From UBA920 sp964424635 (GTDB lineage: Bacteria > Patescibacteriota > Doudnabacteria > UBA920), in contig CAYRJC010000052.1 in the NCBI GenBank assembly GCA_964424635.1, forward strand, positions 1-5,834: a DNA stretch of 5,834 bases. The letters are read 5' to 3'. The notes beneath the pieces were generated by a model. The model was given only the letters and a program-made list of their open reading frames with translations, had not been told where the DNA came from and searched no databases. Both the position numbers and the translations under genes were made by a program. Positions 5,484 through 5,834 of this stretch are shown in pieces. The stretch's first letter is position 1. Each line of letters opens with the position of its first letter.

Positions 5484-5795
5484 ATGAAAAACATAAGATC
5501 AATTCTTATAAGAATCCAGCCATCACCTAATAATTTTTTAGTAACATTAAAATTCTTCAGTAAAAAATTAATAAATGAATTTAAAAATTTTCTTTTAAAG
5601 AAACGGGTTAATCAATTATTTAAAGGAAATTTTGCGGAACGAATCACTCGACAGACTTTTTCTGTTGGTTATGAAGTTAACTCTAAAAATAAATCAGATA
5701 CATTAAAATATATCGAAATAATAAAGGAGTTTTGCAAGAATACTAATATTTTATTAGAACAAAAAAAGCTAGGAACTTTTAACAATAAACTATAA
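5484..5795 (+). CDS. Small basic protein of unknown function
   Basis: I do not recognise this 103-residue protein. It is rich in Lys, Asn, Phe and Ile, with no signal peptide and no long membrane segment. The pattern suggests a small alpha/beta fold: a strand around NFLVTLKFF (17-25), a basic helix (about 26-47), a strand near TFSVGYEV (58-65), and a helix (about 71-92) with a single cysteine at 84. By hand count it has about 23% G+C (71 of 312 bases), well below glyA next door at roughly 40%. It is the only complete gene on the plus strand, diverging from glyA across an 89-base spacer. A good promoter and AGGAGG site support it as a real gene despite the unfamiliar product. It could be a lineage-specific or recently acquired gene. 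No terminator is obvious in the 9 bases before the convergent stop at 5804. Confidence 0.7.
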   Translation: MKNIRSILIRIQPSPNNFLVTLKFFSKKLINEFKNFLLKKRVNQLFKGNFAERITRQTFSVGYEVNSKNKSDTLKYIEIIKEFCKNTNILLEQKKLGTFNNKL

Positions 5796-5803
5796 AGCCT
5801 AAC

Positions 5804-5834
5804 TTACTCCTTCGGAACAATAACGGTCTGAAGG
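5804..5834 (-). CDS. Possible C-terminal end of a minus-strand gene entering from the right
   Basis: The last ten codons read on the minus strand give LQTVIVPKE followed by TAA (5806-5804). The stretch TVIVPKE resembles the segment near the end of Lon proteases, where it is normally followed by NEKDL and a further tail. Here a stop comes at once, and the other two frames beyond it do not continue such a tail. With so few residues, this is a guess that a gene ends here; its identity is open. Confidence 0.3.
   Translation of the reverse strand, partial: LQTVIVPKE

Noticed and set aside
1..5834. Use of an alternative genetic code (TGA as Gly or Trp), since no gene here ends in TGA.
   Set aside because: All recognised genes read full length with the standard code and contain no in-frame TGA; the lack of TGA stops among so few AT-rich genes is not informative.

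Overview
This window reads as chromosomal DNA from a streamlined, fairly AT-rich bacterium. Most of it is one minus-strand gene train with gaps of 5 to 50 bases. Shine-Dalgarno sites are mostly weak or absent, and the encoded tRNA carries its own CCA. This would fit a Candidate Phyla Radiation (Patescibacteria) member, but that placement is inference; there is no 16S or ribosomal protein here to settle it. The open frames need no reassignment of TGA or TAG.

Layout, following minus-strand transcription from right to left. A scrap of a minus-strand gene ends at 5804. A small AT-rich plus-strand gene of unknown function (5484-5795) diverges from glyA. Then come glyA (serine hydroxymethyltransferase, 5394-4138), uppP (BacA-type undecaprenyl-diphosphatase, 4132-3326) and a PAP2-family phosphatase (3320-2802), spaced 5 bases apart and probably one operon. 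Next is tRNA-Leu(CAA) (2755-2667) with its own promoter, followed after 5 bases by parB (2661-1612) and a strong hairpin terminator. A new extended -10 promoter starts the next unit: dut (dUTPase, 1542-1099), a small VIT/CCC1-family membrane protein (1090-584) and a DUF2207-type secreted or membrane protein that runs off the left edge (556-1).

Together the genes cover one-carbon/glycine metabolism (glyA), recycling of the C55 lipid carrier for cell-wall synthesis (uppP and perhaps the PAP2 protein), chromosome segregation (parB), nucleotide-pool cleaning (dut) and probable metal transport (VIT-like). This is mainly housekeeping, and I see no defence island, transposon or CRISPR array. The points most worth a second look are the unknown gene at 5484-5795 with an overlapping divergent promoter pair, the tRNA-Leu/parB arrangement in which parB starts almost directly at the tRNA 3' end, and a ParB tail lacking the usual arginine. 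A 10-base N run lies inside the tRNA. No gene-free stretch exceeds about 90 bases.
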